This document shows positions 23,401 through 35,590 of a DNA stretch of 64,000 bases, in pieces; positions within the stretch are counted from its first letter, which is position 1, and each line of letters opens with the position of its first letter. Under the pieces are notes generated by a model, which worked only from the letters and a program-made list of their open reading frames with translations, was not told the DNA's origin and searched no databases. A program made the position numbers and the translations under genes. The stretch spans positions 83,556,437-83,620,436 of the forward strand of contig CM070500.1 of the NCBI GenBank assembly GCA_036346375.1, in the 5' to 3' direction. This stretch comes from Guadua angustifolia (Eukaryota; Streptophyta; Magnoliopsida; Poales; Poaceae).

Positions 23401-25423
23401 TTCTTCTTGACGATTTCATCTATGCCCTAGCCGTCGCGACCACTCCGCCCGCACCGTCGTCTCCGCGTCAGCCCTCCTTCGCACTGGCCGTTCCCCGCGG
23501 CGACCACTCCTCCCGCACCGTCGTCCCCGCTTCCATGCTCCCCTTGCTGGCCCTCCTCACTTGATCCCTCCCGTGTCGGGTCCCTCCTCCACGGCCTGGT
23601 CCCTCCTGGTCTTGGTCCCACCAAGCCCTCCTCCCACGTCCCTCCTCGTCGGTCCCTCCTCCACGGCGTTGGTCCCTCCCCACGTTGGCCCTCCTCTGCG
23701 CCGGCCCCTCCCCCAAACAGAAGTGAGCAAATAGTGGATTACAAGTCATGGTAGATTGCAAGATGCAGATGTGCTGAAAATGTTAGTAATCCATTGCAGG
23801 GGGTGAACTATGCAAGATGCTTAACTTAGCAAGCCCTAATGCTTCATTTTCAATGCAAGATATGTCACGATTCATTTTCAACTAAGCTTTGCATATTTCT
23901 TGCATTTATTAGAACCTAGCTACAGAGACTGATGAACTCAAGACAAGCATTTCATATTTATTTGGATTAGTAACATTGATTTGCCCAAGTAGATCATAAG
24001 CTTTGCAAATAACAGGTTAGTGCTCCACTTAGAGCCAAGCTACCAGAGCAATTTTTTTTATTCCTAATAAAGAACATGTGCTGCCATGGATTAGAACACA
24101 AACAAATGTGCCGTAAACCTTGTAACTTGTGTTCTGATTCTGAAATAGTTATTTATTACTTGACAAGAAGCACAAATATGTAGCTCCATTGATCTCATTA
24201 AGCACCATTCGATCATCACAAATACTACTACTGCTTTCAATTTACATTGCAAAGAGTTACTGGTATTTGGTAGCATTGAGCTATAACAGTGAAAAACATT
24301 GCAAAAAAACTTCCAATTGAAATGCAAACTAAGCAAATCTTTTTAAAAATGGAATTTTAGTAATGTACTTGTTCATTCTTTTCTTGTTGAACAAGACATG
24401 CATAGAGCTTACAGGAATGGAGATCAAGCATCACAAACAGTTTTAAGAAAAACAAAATGAACATATGCAAGTCTGAATGTATGGCACATCAAATTGGCTT
24501 CAATTTTTTTGTAAATATATCGGACCTTCAGGTATGAAGTGTTCTCTTTTCTTGCAAAACACAGATATGACCTACTTCTTTGGTGAATAGTGATCTATCC
24601 CATTCCATCAGTGCATGATATGTGTTTGAGGTTTATTTTTTATATATTTGTTCTTGATAACTTATTTTTATATTATGTAATGCTCTTCAGGATGGGTTAA
24701 GCAAGAAAGGCTTCACAATTTGGCTCAAACTGCAATGTTCTAAGCATGTAAAGCAAAATCTAGCTCACTATGTAAAGTAGAATCTAGCTCACATGAAATA
24801 GATCTGTAATTCTGTGGCTTATTCAGACATACTAAAACATGCATTTGTCTTATGTTGTTCACTGGCTTCACTAGATGTACCCTTCTTGTGTTATCTTATG
24901 CTGTTGATTCTCATATGACTCAATACTGGTCACCAGATGATGTTGAAACTGTTCTAAAAATCAACTGGTTAGGCCTTGTTATTGGCTGTGTACAAGGAAC
25001 AGGTGCACCAACATTTCAATTGTTGCTAAGTAATCAAATTAAAAGGTTAAGCTAAATAAATGGGCCGATATTGATAACTGGCCAATTTCCTCTTATTTAG
25101 CCGGTTTATAAATTTTAGCTATTATCAAATTGTTAAAACTCAGATATCTCTTGTAAATTACGAAATGGAAATATTGAGTTATTTCCGTTGTGTTGGCAAA
25201 TATCTCATGAAAATTGTCAAATGGAAATATTCAATTGTTTTTGTTTCTATTGAACTATTGCCATATTCTTGAAATTCTAATAATCAATTTCCAGCCAACA
25301 GATCACCAATCTATCTTTCTATCATGAGCATGTTATCACAATGGAACTATCTATATTTGCAAAACAATACTGATAAACCAACATTCCTACATGCATGTTC
25401 CACGATTACCTTTGTATAGGTAG
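23401..25423. other. CACTA interior without recognisable coding sequence
   Basis: The part at 23420-23710 is a C-rich tract with repeats of 'ggtccctcctc', giving spurious glycine/arginine-rich frames on the minus strand. From 23720 to 25420 the sequence is AT-rich with no protein similarity I recognise. It may be a long leader intron of the second CACTA gene. Confidence 0.4.
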
Positions 25424-25672
25424 GTGATTACGCCTTATATATGCAAAATATTGATATAGCAACTAACGCACGACAAAATGGTGATTACACCTTATATATG
25501 CAAAGCGTTAATATTAGCAACTCTAACGCATGACAAAATGGAGATTACGCCTTATATATGCAAAACGTTGATATTAGCAACTCTAACGCACGACAAAATG
25601 GTGATTATGCCTTATATATGCAAAATGTTGATAATATCAACTCTAACACACGACAAAATGGTGATTTAAGTT
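25424..25672. repeat. 60-bp minisatellite, four copies
   Basis: Units start at 25424 (57 bases), 25481, 25541 and 25601, with a truncated fifth at 25661. Each contains 'gattacgccttatatatgca' and 'aactctaacgcacgac'. The array ends about 60 bases before the first codon of the second CACTA gene. An apparent 63-codon frame here is the translated repeat, not a gene. Confidence 0.93.
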
Positions 25673-25730
25673 GTGCCAAGATTCATCTCATGACTTTGTT
25701 AATTTAAAATTTTAGATAAACTTGTTGCAC

Positions 25731-28700
25731 ATGGCTTCTAACCAAGGATAAGTGCCGGATGGCACCGAGCCCTTGAACCAAAGTTCGGATCAAAGCTCGA
25801 CAAGGTTTCTCAACCTAGAGCAACCCGAGGCAACAAACATACATGAGGTAATTCTTTAGTAGTATGTGCTTCCCGATGAAATTCTTCACGTAGATGGGGT
25901 AATTTTTAGCAGGGCTAGACGACTAATGAAACGGTCAAAATACAGGGTCAGACATTAGGTGAACGGAGGTAGCGTCGTGGCCGAGGTCCCAACAAGTTGC
26001 AAACAGGTGAATAAAAGGTGATCGTGGAGCTTAATGTAGTCGGGGAACCAACTATACCTGCATCATTGCTTGGGCCATATGGGACAGTATGTGGAGTCCT
26101 AGCTAGAGATAATGTGTCCATCACCTATAAATCATGGACATGCCGTGGCAATTGCTCGTCGTATGTCCCGATGAAATCAAGAAAACATTGTGGACAGATT
26201 TGATAGCCAAGTTCCCATTCCCGAAGATCAGTTGGAGCTTGTCAAGAAATGTCACTCACCATCATGGGATCCACATGGAAGAATTGGAAGATGAAGCTGA
26301 ATAAGGAGTATGTGAAGAAGGATCAAATGTCGGACTTTGATAGATACCCTAGGTTGAGGCAATTTTGGGATGAATTCGTGCATTATAAGAAGTCTGATGA
26401 AGCCTAGACTATCAGCCAACAGAACAAGGCAAACTCGGACAAGAATATTTACCCTAATGTGCTAGGCACCGGTGGCTACGTGAAGAAAGTACCCAAGCGG
26501 GATGCACGAGAAGAAGAGCTAACTCATAGTGGAGTTGTTCCTACGACGTCCGAGATGGCCCCAATATTAAAGTACTAGATGCTTGCGAGGGGAGCTATTC
26601 TGTCGAATGATAGTAGCTTAAGCTTCAGAAGCGAGAAAAATGAGGAAATCTCGAAAAAAATCTCAGATGCCCACGCCCAAGCTACCCAGGGCTCCTTCCA
26701 GCCAAGAAGGAAGAACGACGAGCTAACACGTGCCCTGGGTAACAAAGAGCACCCTGGTTACACCAGAGGGTTCGGCTTGGTGTCTTGGAAAGTAGCATTA
26801 CCAACGGACGCCGAAATTTATAGGCGTCTAAAGAAATCCAGACAAGAACAGTTGGATGCATGTGTACGAGAAATAGAAGACCAGATGCAAAAAAAGGAAA
26901 TGCAATTAGAAGAAAAGATGCAAAGGATGCAAGAAATGCTAGCAAACGTTCTCAGCGAACGTCAGTCATATGATTCGGCCACCAGCTCCAGTCCCCCCGG
27001 TGCTTGTAAAAGTAGCCAAGCATCCGCGAGCCCTCCCGAAGAGGACTCAGCCTATAGTTTTCCCGTGGACAAAATCGTAGAGCGGCACATTGCAGTCTGC
27101 ACCTGCCCGTAGCAAACATTACCATTAAGGTGGTTGAAGGGGTGGCTTGGCCATGCATCGAGGGGTAGATGTTGCATAACCGCCCAATTCCTTAGAGATA
27201 CGCCAGAGTATCAGTGGACAGCGTGGTTGACAGATACAGTAAAGTTGAGGTGGAGATCCGGGGCAAGGAGGAAAAAAATAATCTTGGACAAAGTCTGAGC
27301 ATATTCATCGCGTGACGCAAGCACTACATAAAGTTTATCTCAAATAATGACGACGACGATGATGATAATAATGATGACGAGGCGGACTATCCACCTAAGA
27401 AAAGTCCTCCTCCAGCGTCACCCAAAAAAGTCCTTTTCCGGCTCCAGCGCCACAAAAAAGTAATCAAAGAGCACCGCGATCTCAAAATTCTTTACAGTTA
27501 GGGGGAAAAGTTCCTCATCTATGAAGCCAGCGCAATCTCTTAAGAAATGAGCATATGACCTGACTGAAGAAGAAACAGGAAAGGATGTAGACGCTAGTGT
27601 AACAGCTCACTTCAAAAAGACGCCACCACCTAATAAAGTTGTAATCGAAGCTGCTAAAAGGGATTTCTTCCTGGGCTTAGCGACGGTTAAACAGATAGAA
27701 TGGAAAATTGAATCTCCTCAACTTAGCCAACGATCAGACTACGAGTGCATCTCTAGAAAGAAATCTAAAGGAGATGATGGTAAAGGAACTGTTGCTTCAG
27801 ACCAAGCGGGTGTTAAAGGGCAGGAGCCCCCCCTCTAAGGTGGTCGTTTGTTAATGGAGAAGTACTGGTGGATCCAGATGAGGAGCGCAGACTGATAACA
27901 TAGTTACGGCGTCTACATCAATGATACCGTCAGTTTGTCCAAGAAACAAAGAGCGATGCGTTCCCCGTCAAATACAAAGATGTGGATTTTCACAATGTAG
28001 ACGACATTTTCTAGATAGAACACAGAAATATACCAGTTGTACCAACGAGACGCCCTGGATGTGTCTATATTAAGAATGCGGACTTTGTAAGTCTCTTGTA
28101 TAATTCATGTTGTACATTCACGTACCCTTAAATTGAGGGTCTGGTTTCTTTCTTATGTATAATGGAGGCAATGATACTCAGAGCGGACTTAAATAAAAGG
28201 GTAGGATTCCTCAACCCGGGCCTTGTCAACTGCAAACTTCTTCAAAATCCAAACATGCTGAAAGAGAATGAAGAGTATATACTCAAGGCGCTACTAAAGC
28301 TTCAAGACAAAACCTACGTACTTCTACCCTACAACTTTCAGTACGTGCTTCCCTGTCTACTAGTCTCACATATTTCATGCGCGACACTATGTGATGACTA
28401 ATTGGCTTCTGCAGTTTTCACTGGATCCTCTTTGTCATTATGTTAAACGAAAGTACGATCACTATCTTGGACTCAATGAGGAGACCGACAGACGATTATA
28501 AAGAAGTAATAGAGTTGCTAGACAAGTAAACTCGGTCATTGCGTTATTACTTTAGTAATCTTCCATTCCATTGCACCTAATTAAGTTTAATGACTACTCA
28601 AAACCATGTACAGGGCATACACAAAATATCCCAAGAAGAGCCAGTGGTATTGTCCATTCACGAAGAAGTTTAGAATAAAAACCGATTTTCCGTGCCTGAG

Positions 28701-28990
28701 ACAGCAGCAAGGGAACAATTTATATGGATACTACGTAATGACACATATACACGCGTTTGTTACTGACAGTACCGACTACAATGACGAGATGGTATATCAT
28801 TACATGTTGATGCCTACTTTTTTTATAAAGACGACGACACTAATTAATGCTTCAATTTCTTCAATGACAATGCATGAAGCTGGACACCAACAGCCTACTC
28901 GACAGCAAAATTGAAGCTCTTCGAGAGCAGATGGTTGGGTTCATCGTTCGAGAAGTTATCAACCCGAAGGGCGAGTTTTATGAGCCACAC
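25731..28990 (+). pseudogene. Second CACTA gene: coiled-coil protein with Ulp1-like C-terminal domain, inactive
   Basis: Starts at MASNQG (25731). An N-terminal region similar to other CACTA ORFs follows (GVLARDNVSITYKSW, 26083-26127, then a frame-shifted EIKKTLWTDLI). Next come SDFDRYPRLRQFWDEFVHYK, HPGYTRGFGLVSWKVALPTD (26752-26811) and a coiled coil, QMQKKEMQLEEKMQRMQEML (26881-26940). An acidic run of Asp codons (27350-27385) follows. The C-terminal part resembles the Ulp1/C48 cysteine peptidase-like domain of CACTA and MULE proteins: RVGFLNPGLVNC, LLPYNFQ, FHWILFVIML with the catalytic His (28416-28445), ILDSMRRP with the Asp, and QQQGNNLYGYYV, where Tyr replaces the catalytic Cys. Introns appear to separate several segments. 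Multiple stops and frameshifts. Its role in transposition is not established. Confidence 0.72.
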
Positions 28991-29204
28991 ACTAAAGCTT
29001 AAGTGAAATGTGAACGATTGTGAATAAACAATGTAATAATTAAATATTATGATGCTTTAATGTATTTGAATTATGCTTTAGCGATGCTTCGTTAATATTG
29101 TGCATAACATAAACCGTACAGAATACATCTACTATACAATATATATGCTACAACATTACATAATACATATACTGCAAAAAATATATAAAAAGGTTTAAAA
29201 AACC

Positions 29205-29480
29205 CATCACTGCCAGTTTTAGAGGAAAATATAACAGTGATAAGAAGTTATCACTACCAGTTATTGATAAAATTAAGCAGTGATAATTACCTATCACTAT
29301 CTGTTGTAGAACATAGCCGGCAGTGATAAGAAGTTATCACTGGCGCCGGTTATCGAAGAAAATCTAGCAGTGATAATTGCTTATCACTGCCAGTTGTATA
29401 ACATGAACGGGCAATGATAGTGATTATCACTACCGTTCACAACATGGCAATGATAGTCTCTGACTATCACTATCGGAGGT
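29205..29480. repeat. 3' subterminal repeats of the CACTA element
   Basis: At least six units of 'atcactgccagtt...' and 'agcagtgata' alternate in both orientations, giving palindromes such as 'gataagaagttatc'. They match the motif class at 17130 and 23100, so they mark the 3' end region. No CACTA terminus was found just beyond. Confidence 0.65.
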
Positions 29481-29527
29481 TGCCCAAGGCCCATTTAAAA
29501 TAATATTTTAAATTTTAAAAAAATACG

Positions 29528-29777
29528 AAAATGCTATTTTGGTATTTTAAATAAAAAATATGAAAATGCTATTTTCGGTATTTTAAATTAAAAATATGAA
29601 AATGCTATTTTAGTACTCTACCAACTAAAATAGTATTTTAAATTAAAAAATGAAAATCCTATTTTCATACAGCCCAGGCAAGCAAAAATAATATTTTAAA
29701 TTAAAAAATACGAAAATGCTATTTTCAGTATTTTAAATTAAAAAATATGAAAATGCTATTTTTGGTATTTTAAATTA
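29528..29777. repeat. Degenerate AT-rich tandem repeat, about 38-bp unit
   Basis: Repeats of 'gaaaatgctattttcggtat' followed by 'tttaaattaaaaaata', about six units, interrupted twice by unrelated short inserts ('ctctaccaactaaa' and 'cagcccaggcaagc'). No coding potential. Confidence 0.8.
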
Positions 29778-30371
29778 ATTGAACTATTTGCAATAAAATA
29801 GAACCAAATTATGTGGGTGTAAAAAAATTTGAATTCGCTGAGTTAATTTGCCAACATCATATACCGGCCGAACCGATTTTCTCTGTGAATTCTTTGAATC
29901 AAAATTGGAAAAAATAAGGTACCATCCAGTAAAAGTAATTAACTATTTGAAACTTGATTCTATTTTATAAAATCAAAATATGAAGACAAGGCACATTTTA
30001 GTGAACTACCGTAAAATATATTAAACTTGTCGAGAAGAGCGATACAATACATTGATAAGCCCAATCACAAGAGAAACAAATTTAAAATCCTTATACAAGA
30101 CAAAGAAGAACCATTGGTTTCCTACAAAGCGCATTGCTTTTCCTCTTTTCATAACCAAAGAAAGTCAAGTAGAAGTTCTATGATCGATACTTCAAATTGT
30201 ACTCATAAGACCTACATCCATGCTCCACTAAGTAAGGATCATGATAGCATAGAGTTGAGAAAAAGGAAGATATGTGGGTGACTGAAATAAAAAGAATGAT
30301 GTTCTTACAAGTTCAACAGAAAATAGAAATTTTAAGTTTCAACCGAGTACAAACTTTGAGTGAATCCATAC

Positions 30372-31697
30372 CAAGAGAATAGCATGGGTTTTGAACGATC
30401 CTAGTGATAGCATCTCGATTCCCTGCAAGATAAAAGGTATTAAGGTTACGTCCAATTAAAAATGGAGAGGAAATAACTCATATTTATGAAGGTTTCAACC
30501 CGTAATTATTTTAGTAATGCATATTAACCAGAATCGACAAGTAGTAGTAAGGAAAAACTCGAATCTGAAAAGCAATTCCCAAGACATTGTTTGCTATCCA
30601 ATGCTTCTTCGCAAAGATACCATAGGCAAAAGAAAAATCACTGGATTGAAGCAACAACTTGAGATTTGGTAAACTCCACCGAGAGTGCTGAAATAAGAAA
30701 TTAAGGAACTTAAAACATCACAAAGACTCAAGCTTGTAAGTGGGCGACTAGCATGATAAAACTCCAATATCATCGAGAGGGGGATCCTTTTTGTCTTTTT
30801 GAATAAGGTAAGACAAACAAGAAGTTAATAACATATCATTACACCCAAGCGGCAAAAGTATTGTAAGTCTTCCAAAATGTATCTAGTTCACAAATAAAAA
30901 TGAGATATCCCATATCCATATGAAATGTTGTCACCAAAATGTACATTTTTATGTCAGTTAAATGTTTAGAAACAATAGGGATACTCTTTAACTTCACTTG
31001 TTGACATTTCTTGTGCAAATTTGAACTTTTTTTGTTATGGATCAATATCATGTTCTCCGAATATAGTAAAGACAATTTCCAGGTTCCTCCAAAATGAATT
31101 GGTCTACAAAACATCATGTTTGCGAAAAAAATCAAGTCTATTAGTTATGACACACAATAAGTCGGGATATGAAATTATGAACTCTTCATCAGCACATTAT
31201 TGTTCCAATGTATGGTAAATTGGCAATACTAAAGATGCAACCAAATAATGCCCTATGATAGTAGACTAGTGGTAGAAACATAGCGTATTAATTTGACATG
31301 AGCTACGTAATTGAATCAAACAGAGAGAGCATCGAAATGATGGTGGGGATCATACATGGATAAGTAGAGCACACCAAATGATGACATTATCATTCCATCC
31401 TTTTGGAAGAAAAGCGCTTTATGGAAGGCTGACAAAGTTGCCTTTGCATAAGAACGAAGGGCACACAAACATTGTTAAGTTTACGATTACAGATTAAGTT
31501 TTTACATCTCTTGAAAAACACTTCAAAGAAAATTTACAATTACCAGAGAGGCGACAATGCCAAGAATGAAAAAGTAGGCAATGAGAACAAAGATTAACCA
31601 AGTCTTTCGAGAGAAACTTGAATAGAAGGAACGATGACAAAAGCATAGCACTTCCCACCAAAGGGAACCGCATGGCATGCTCCTTGGACATTGTCTC
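30372..31697 (-). pseudogene. Signal peptide peptidase gene fragment, four exons with introns
   Basis: Signal peptide peptidase is an intramembrane aspartic protease of the endoplasmic reticulum. Minus-strand exons, in order: 31697-31544 (acceptor 'ttatgcag', then ETMSKEHAMRFPLVGSAMLL and KFLSKDLVN, a one-base insertion, then AYFFILGIV); about 31422-31356 (FLPKGWNDNVIIWCAL); 30687-30559 (VEFTKSQVVAS, a stop in place of Gly, FFFC, ANNVLGIAF); 30422-30372 (GIEMLSLGSFKTHAILL, exactly 51 nt). Each is bounded by plausible AG and GT sites. The N-terminus and the catalytic YD and GxGD segments are absent, so it is a fragment, not a gene. Retained introns show capture of genomic DNA. It has the same polarity as the O-fucosyltransferase fragment at 33 kb. 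Confidence 0.85.
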
Positions 31698-32994
31698 CTG
31701 CATAAGAACAAATGCAAAAATTAAGTTGGTTAGAGCCATATAATGGAATGTTGTGACATTGTCTCCGTGTAACTATTTACTCTGTCTGTCTCTCACTCTT
31801 TTCACCTACTAATAATCTTACCAACTAAACGTATACACTCTACCAATCTCCTCCTCCTCCATTTAATTCTCCCCAATAATCCCCAATCTTAATCATGATG
31901 TATCTCTTGTCACATGAACAAGAGATCGATCGATAGCTTGTCCCATCAATCTTAATCATGATGTATCTCTTCTGCCCTCGGATGAACACAACATGCATAT
32001 GCACCACCCAAAAAAAAGAGCATTCCTCTCGCTGGTAATGATAGCTTGGCCCATTTGTTTCAACTTACATGTCACATGAACAATGTCATGTACGGCTCGT
32101 ATAACACAAACACTAGTCAATTAATAAGTACGACTCATCAAATGGTGAATAAAACCACAACGTATATGCCATACTCGATTCGCAGAAAGTCAGGTGGCTG
32201 GCTTTGTCAAATTGCACGGTTAGAGAGCTGCTGCTCACCTAGCTCAGCATAGCCATAGTATATTTGTTTTTTCCACTAGTCGATCACGATAATGCATCCA
32301 TGATAACAAGATAGAACACCGAGTCCGACATCGCAAAGACCGAAATCCAGATGCAAAATTTAGTCCTTGATCACACAGAGACAACAGATCGTCGAGGAAT
32401 CCAAATCCAACACAATATTTACTCGATCAAGGCGGTCACTAATGAAAGTGATCCTAATCACCAGGCCGAAGCCCGAACCATAATTAGGATGCACAATTGC
32501 AGTTCCGCCAAGTGAGAGCTCAATCACCCTGTTTTCTAATTCCCTCATGCGTCAGGCAACAGATATGTCAAGATGCCTACCAAAGCACCAAAAACAAGCT
32601 TTGGTGTCAAATATTGCTATAGGCACAAGGAACTATCAAAACATCTCAATTATCTGCTTCACATACACTCCGGACATCGTGGATGTCTAAATTTAACACG
32701 TAACATTCTTGTAAATTCATACTTGATTACTACGTGAAAAGAGGTTGCATTAATGTGCAAGCCATTAAAATAAAGGATGGAGTTATATTGGTCACGCTTA
32801 TTCGTAAAGGAATCGAACCGGTGATGTTAGAATTTAAGCAAATCATAATCCTTCATCCATCAAGGTACAAAAGAAACAGAGATCTCTTCGATCATCTATC
32901 TACAAATGACGAGGACATTTCGCACTAAAAACCTTGGGGAATAAATAGAGCACATATGATTTTACACATTTAGTTAGGACATAGGACTACTCAC
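31698..32994. other. Spacer between the two captured gene fragments
   Basis: No protein family recognised. Frames at 32360-32548 (minus) and 32734-32928 (plus) have coding-like composition and could be further captured exons, but I cannot assign them. 'catcttaatcatgatgtatctctt' type words (shown split: catcttaatc, atgatgtatc) are duplicated at about 31885 and 31947. Confidence 0.35.
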
Positions 32995-33282
32995 ACCGCC
33001 ACTCTTCTTTGGTTTATTCCACCATTTGCACCGATCATGATGTAACCATTAGTTCCTCTTCAATAACAAAAAGGTGGCAAGTTAAAGCAACAGAGAACAA
33101 ATCAAAAATAGGGAAAAGCCAGAAAATCAACATTAGTATGACAAGAAATGTTGAACGACAACACCGGGTAACATAAACGAAATTACCTTGATGCTTCCCA
33201 ATCCCTTTGGTCGAGCAAGGTTTCCACATAGTAGCATTTATCGGTTCTTTCCACAAGTCCATGGGTTCGCCTCGGTCTCTGC
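32995..33282 (-). pseudogene. O-fucosyltransferase-family gene fragment, two exons
   Basis: Plant O-fucosyltransferase-like proteins are Golgi type II glycosyltransferase relatives. The exon at 33282-33187 follows an acceptor 'acctag' and encodes MDLWKEPINATMWKPCS, then, after a one-base deletion, DQRDWEAS, ending at a GTAATT donor. The exon at 33057-32995 encodes TNGYIMIGANGGINQ followed by RRVAV, ending at GTGAGT; it matches the N-terminal 'GYI...NGGLNQQR' signature. Both exons and the intron between them are in the expected order. The rest of the enzyme is absent. A further candidate exon ends at a GTAAGC donor near 33365 but could not be identified. Confidence 0.75.
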
Positions 33283-35590
33283 CTAGGTAACTAATACTAT
33301 AATTACAAATGACAATATTTGGTGAACATGCAAAAACACATAGTCTGCATTTATGAATGCTTACCTCTCGCCAACTCATGGGCCGCCAAAACGAAAGCAA
33401 AGGGTGAGCATGACACAGTGAGGTCTCTTCCCTTTCAAAGACCACCCACCTCTTCCTTCAAACATTTTAACAGCAAAAACCATGCCTCGTAAATTTTGTA
33501 CTAAATCCAACAAACATACATGTTTATCTTCTTTACAAAAATGAAGCTTTAATGGCATCCCGAATGACATTATCCTAAAATAATATATCTCATTATCTCA
33601 AGATAATTGTATGCCAAGATTTGAAAAAGATCTAGCAAATAGTACTAAGGCAAGTTATTGTGGGCTAGTAGCGAGAGATGTCACATTACAAACTTAAAAT
33701 TGACCAATACAACATTAATTTTGGTAACGGCATATCATTAGAGAGCACATCGATTTTGCTATTTTCACGATTCTAGCTCCTCACTCCAATAAAGCCAAGC
33801 TAGATTGCTAAATGAAAGCAAGAGATGTCACACATGACCATGGTTAATCTAACCAATTGAATTGTTCATTACCGACTCATCACGCTTCCATCGCCCACTA
33901 TTAGACTAGTCACGCAGAATAGAATCGGATGCACTCAACTAGTAAGAGAAGCAACAACATTACAGAGTCGAAGCCACGAGTTGGCGTCATTTAAATAGAT
34001 CGAATCTACAGTAAAGACATTTTCTATACCAGTGCCGGTGAAAATCGTCATCCTTCAGAGGATGGAGATCGTACGTGCATGTTCGGCATGATTGAAGAGT
34101 TCTGGGCAAGCATCATCAGCTCACGTGCTGCATGCATAGCGATAATCAAGATCATAATAATTAAATTCACAATTGCAGCGCCAGAAGTAGTAGTACTGTA
34201 GTAGCAGCAGCAGCTGATCACTGCTCAGTTACTTCATTATTCGGGTTAGTGTTGATCAGCTAATTGAAATAGGAGTGTGCTGATGTATTGATTAATACTA
34301 CTTCCTCAGGTAAAAAAAGGGTGCTTTTTTAATTACTTTTCTAAATCGACAGAATGCGACTATAACCGCTAAATTATAGTACTATCATGCATGCGTTTGA
34401 AAAAATATCAAATATTTTTATGCAAACTTAATCTATATGACTTACTAATGTTGGGATATAAGGGCTGCCTGCGCGCCACCCGCCATGCGCCCTGATCATT
34501 GTAGTTTCTACTGTGTAGCTATAGTACGTGTTTTCATTTTTTGTTTTCCTAAACAAAAATTAAATTTTTATTTGTGTTTTTGCAAAAAAATAAAAATAAC
34601 GTTGAGTACATTTTTTTTTTTTTAAAAAATCTGATCTCTCCATTAAAATTTAGAAGTCGCCTGTGGCAATGCGTGTGAGACTTTAGCTAACTAGTTACTA
34701 CTCTATATATATCACTTCATGCGCTGTATGTACATGCATGTATTATTCCTCGTGTACACGACCATATATATGGTTGGCAGAGGCAGAGAGACGAAGGTAG
34801 CCCATGATGGCTCCATCTTGCGAGCACTGTGGAAAGGTGCTCGCTCGTGTGAGATGGAGATGAGTGCGTGCTCCATCGATGCATATGCATTATGCTATCT
34901 AGGGTGCACATGCACATGCCTGGTAATCCTCCTCTCCATTATTGAGTACTCATCTACAAGGCCTAGCTATCAGCTATGATCATACATACACTCCATCGTC
35001 TCTCAACCAATCAAACCATGCATATTGGGGACAAAGCTACAAGATAGCCAAACTAGGAGACATGCACGCTGCATGCATGCATACATACATATGAATCGTT
35101 TTCCGTGCTTCTAGAGTACTACCCTTCAATATACTACTTAAATGAATATGTTATATTCATTTATCACTTTAAGTATACTTTAATAATAGTTCTAAGATAG
35201 CCTAACGTGATTTGGTTGAAAAAATTCATTGAAATCTTTTATTTTTGTCATATCCTATTTTTCATATATAAAAGGGGTATACACACAAATTATACTATAA
35301 AAAGTTAACTTTGAAGAATTATTTTATGAAAAACTGTTTGTTTTAGATCGATTCGGATTACGCCCTAAAAGCGTAATTCGATTCTAGAATCGATTCTCAC
35401 AATTCAGCCCACCCATATACACTAGAATCTACAATCCACTTCATATGTGCTTTTGGATTCGAATAAAGCAACCACAATGAATACTTTTAGAGAACACCCT
35501 CGGTTTGTAGTATTTTCTAATCATTATTAGAGCATACTCAAAAGGATAAAGAGGTATAACAATATCATTTAAATGGTATTGTAGTCATAT
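33283..35590. other. Non-coding stretch with short hairpins
   Basis: No gene recognised. Contains homopolymer runs near 34610, a microsatellite-like 'agcagcagcag' at 34204 and several 'catgcatg' words. An imperfect hairpin lies at 34811-34859: CTCCATCT and GCGAGCAC pair with GTGCTCGC and AGATGGAG. This could be a small structured RNA or chance; there is no known microRNA sequence in it. Confidence 0.4.

Larger units (their letters stand above)
17012..29480 (+). mobile_element. Decayed CACTA (En/Spm-type) DNA transposon with nested insertions
   Basis: Begins CACTACTATAGAAAGG at 17012, the CACTA terminus, after CCG (a possible 3-bp target copy). Subterminal motifs such as 'cactgccggttcaaacccggcagtg' appear just inside (split here around 17130-17155) and again at 23100-23330 and 29205-29480. 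Between them lie a TNP2 transposase pseudogene and a second gene with a coiled coil and a Ulp1-like domain, a pair common in grass CACTA elements. I could not find the matching 3' terminus ending in TAGTG, so the right boundary is approximate and set by the last subterminal repeats. The element may instead be two adjoining CACTA copies, because a second repeat cluster with a TATA box sits in the middle. Confidence 0.75.

Noticed and set aside
23427..23761. Glycine/arginine-rich minus-strand frames
   Set aside because: They are translations of repeated 'ggtccctcctc' words in a C-rich leader-like tract.
25424..25672. Regular 60-bp repeats with partly conserved spacing, superficially like a CRISPR array
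   Set aside because: The whole 60-bp unit is repeated, with no variable spacers, and the setting is a plant transposon. It is a minisatellite.
34837..34870. 'gtgctcgctcgtgtgagatgg' style text (shown here only as a name) resembling a miR156 complement
   Set aside because: Only the first few bases agree with the miR156 family; the rest of the microRNA and its star strand are not present.
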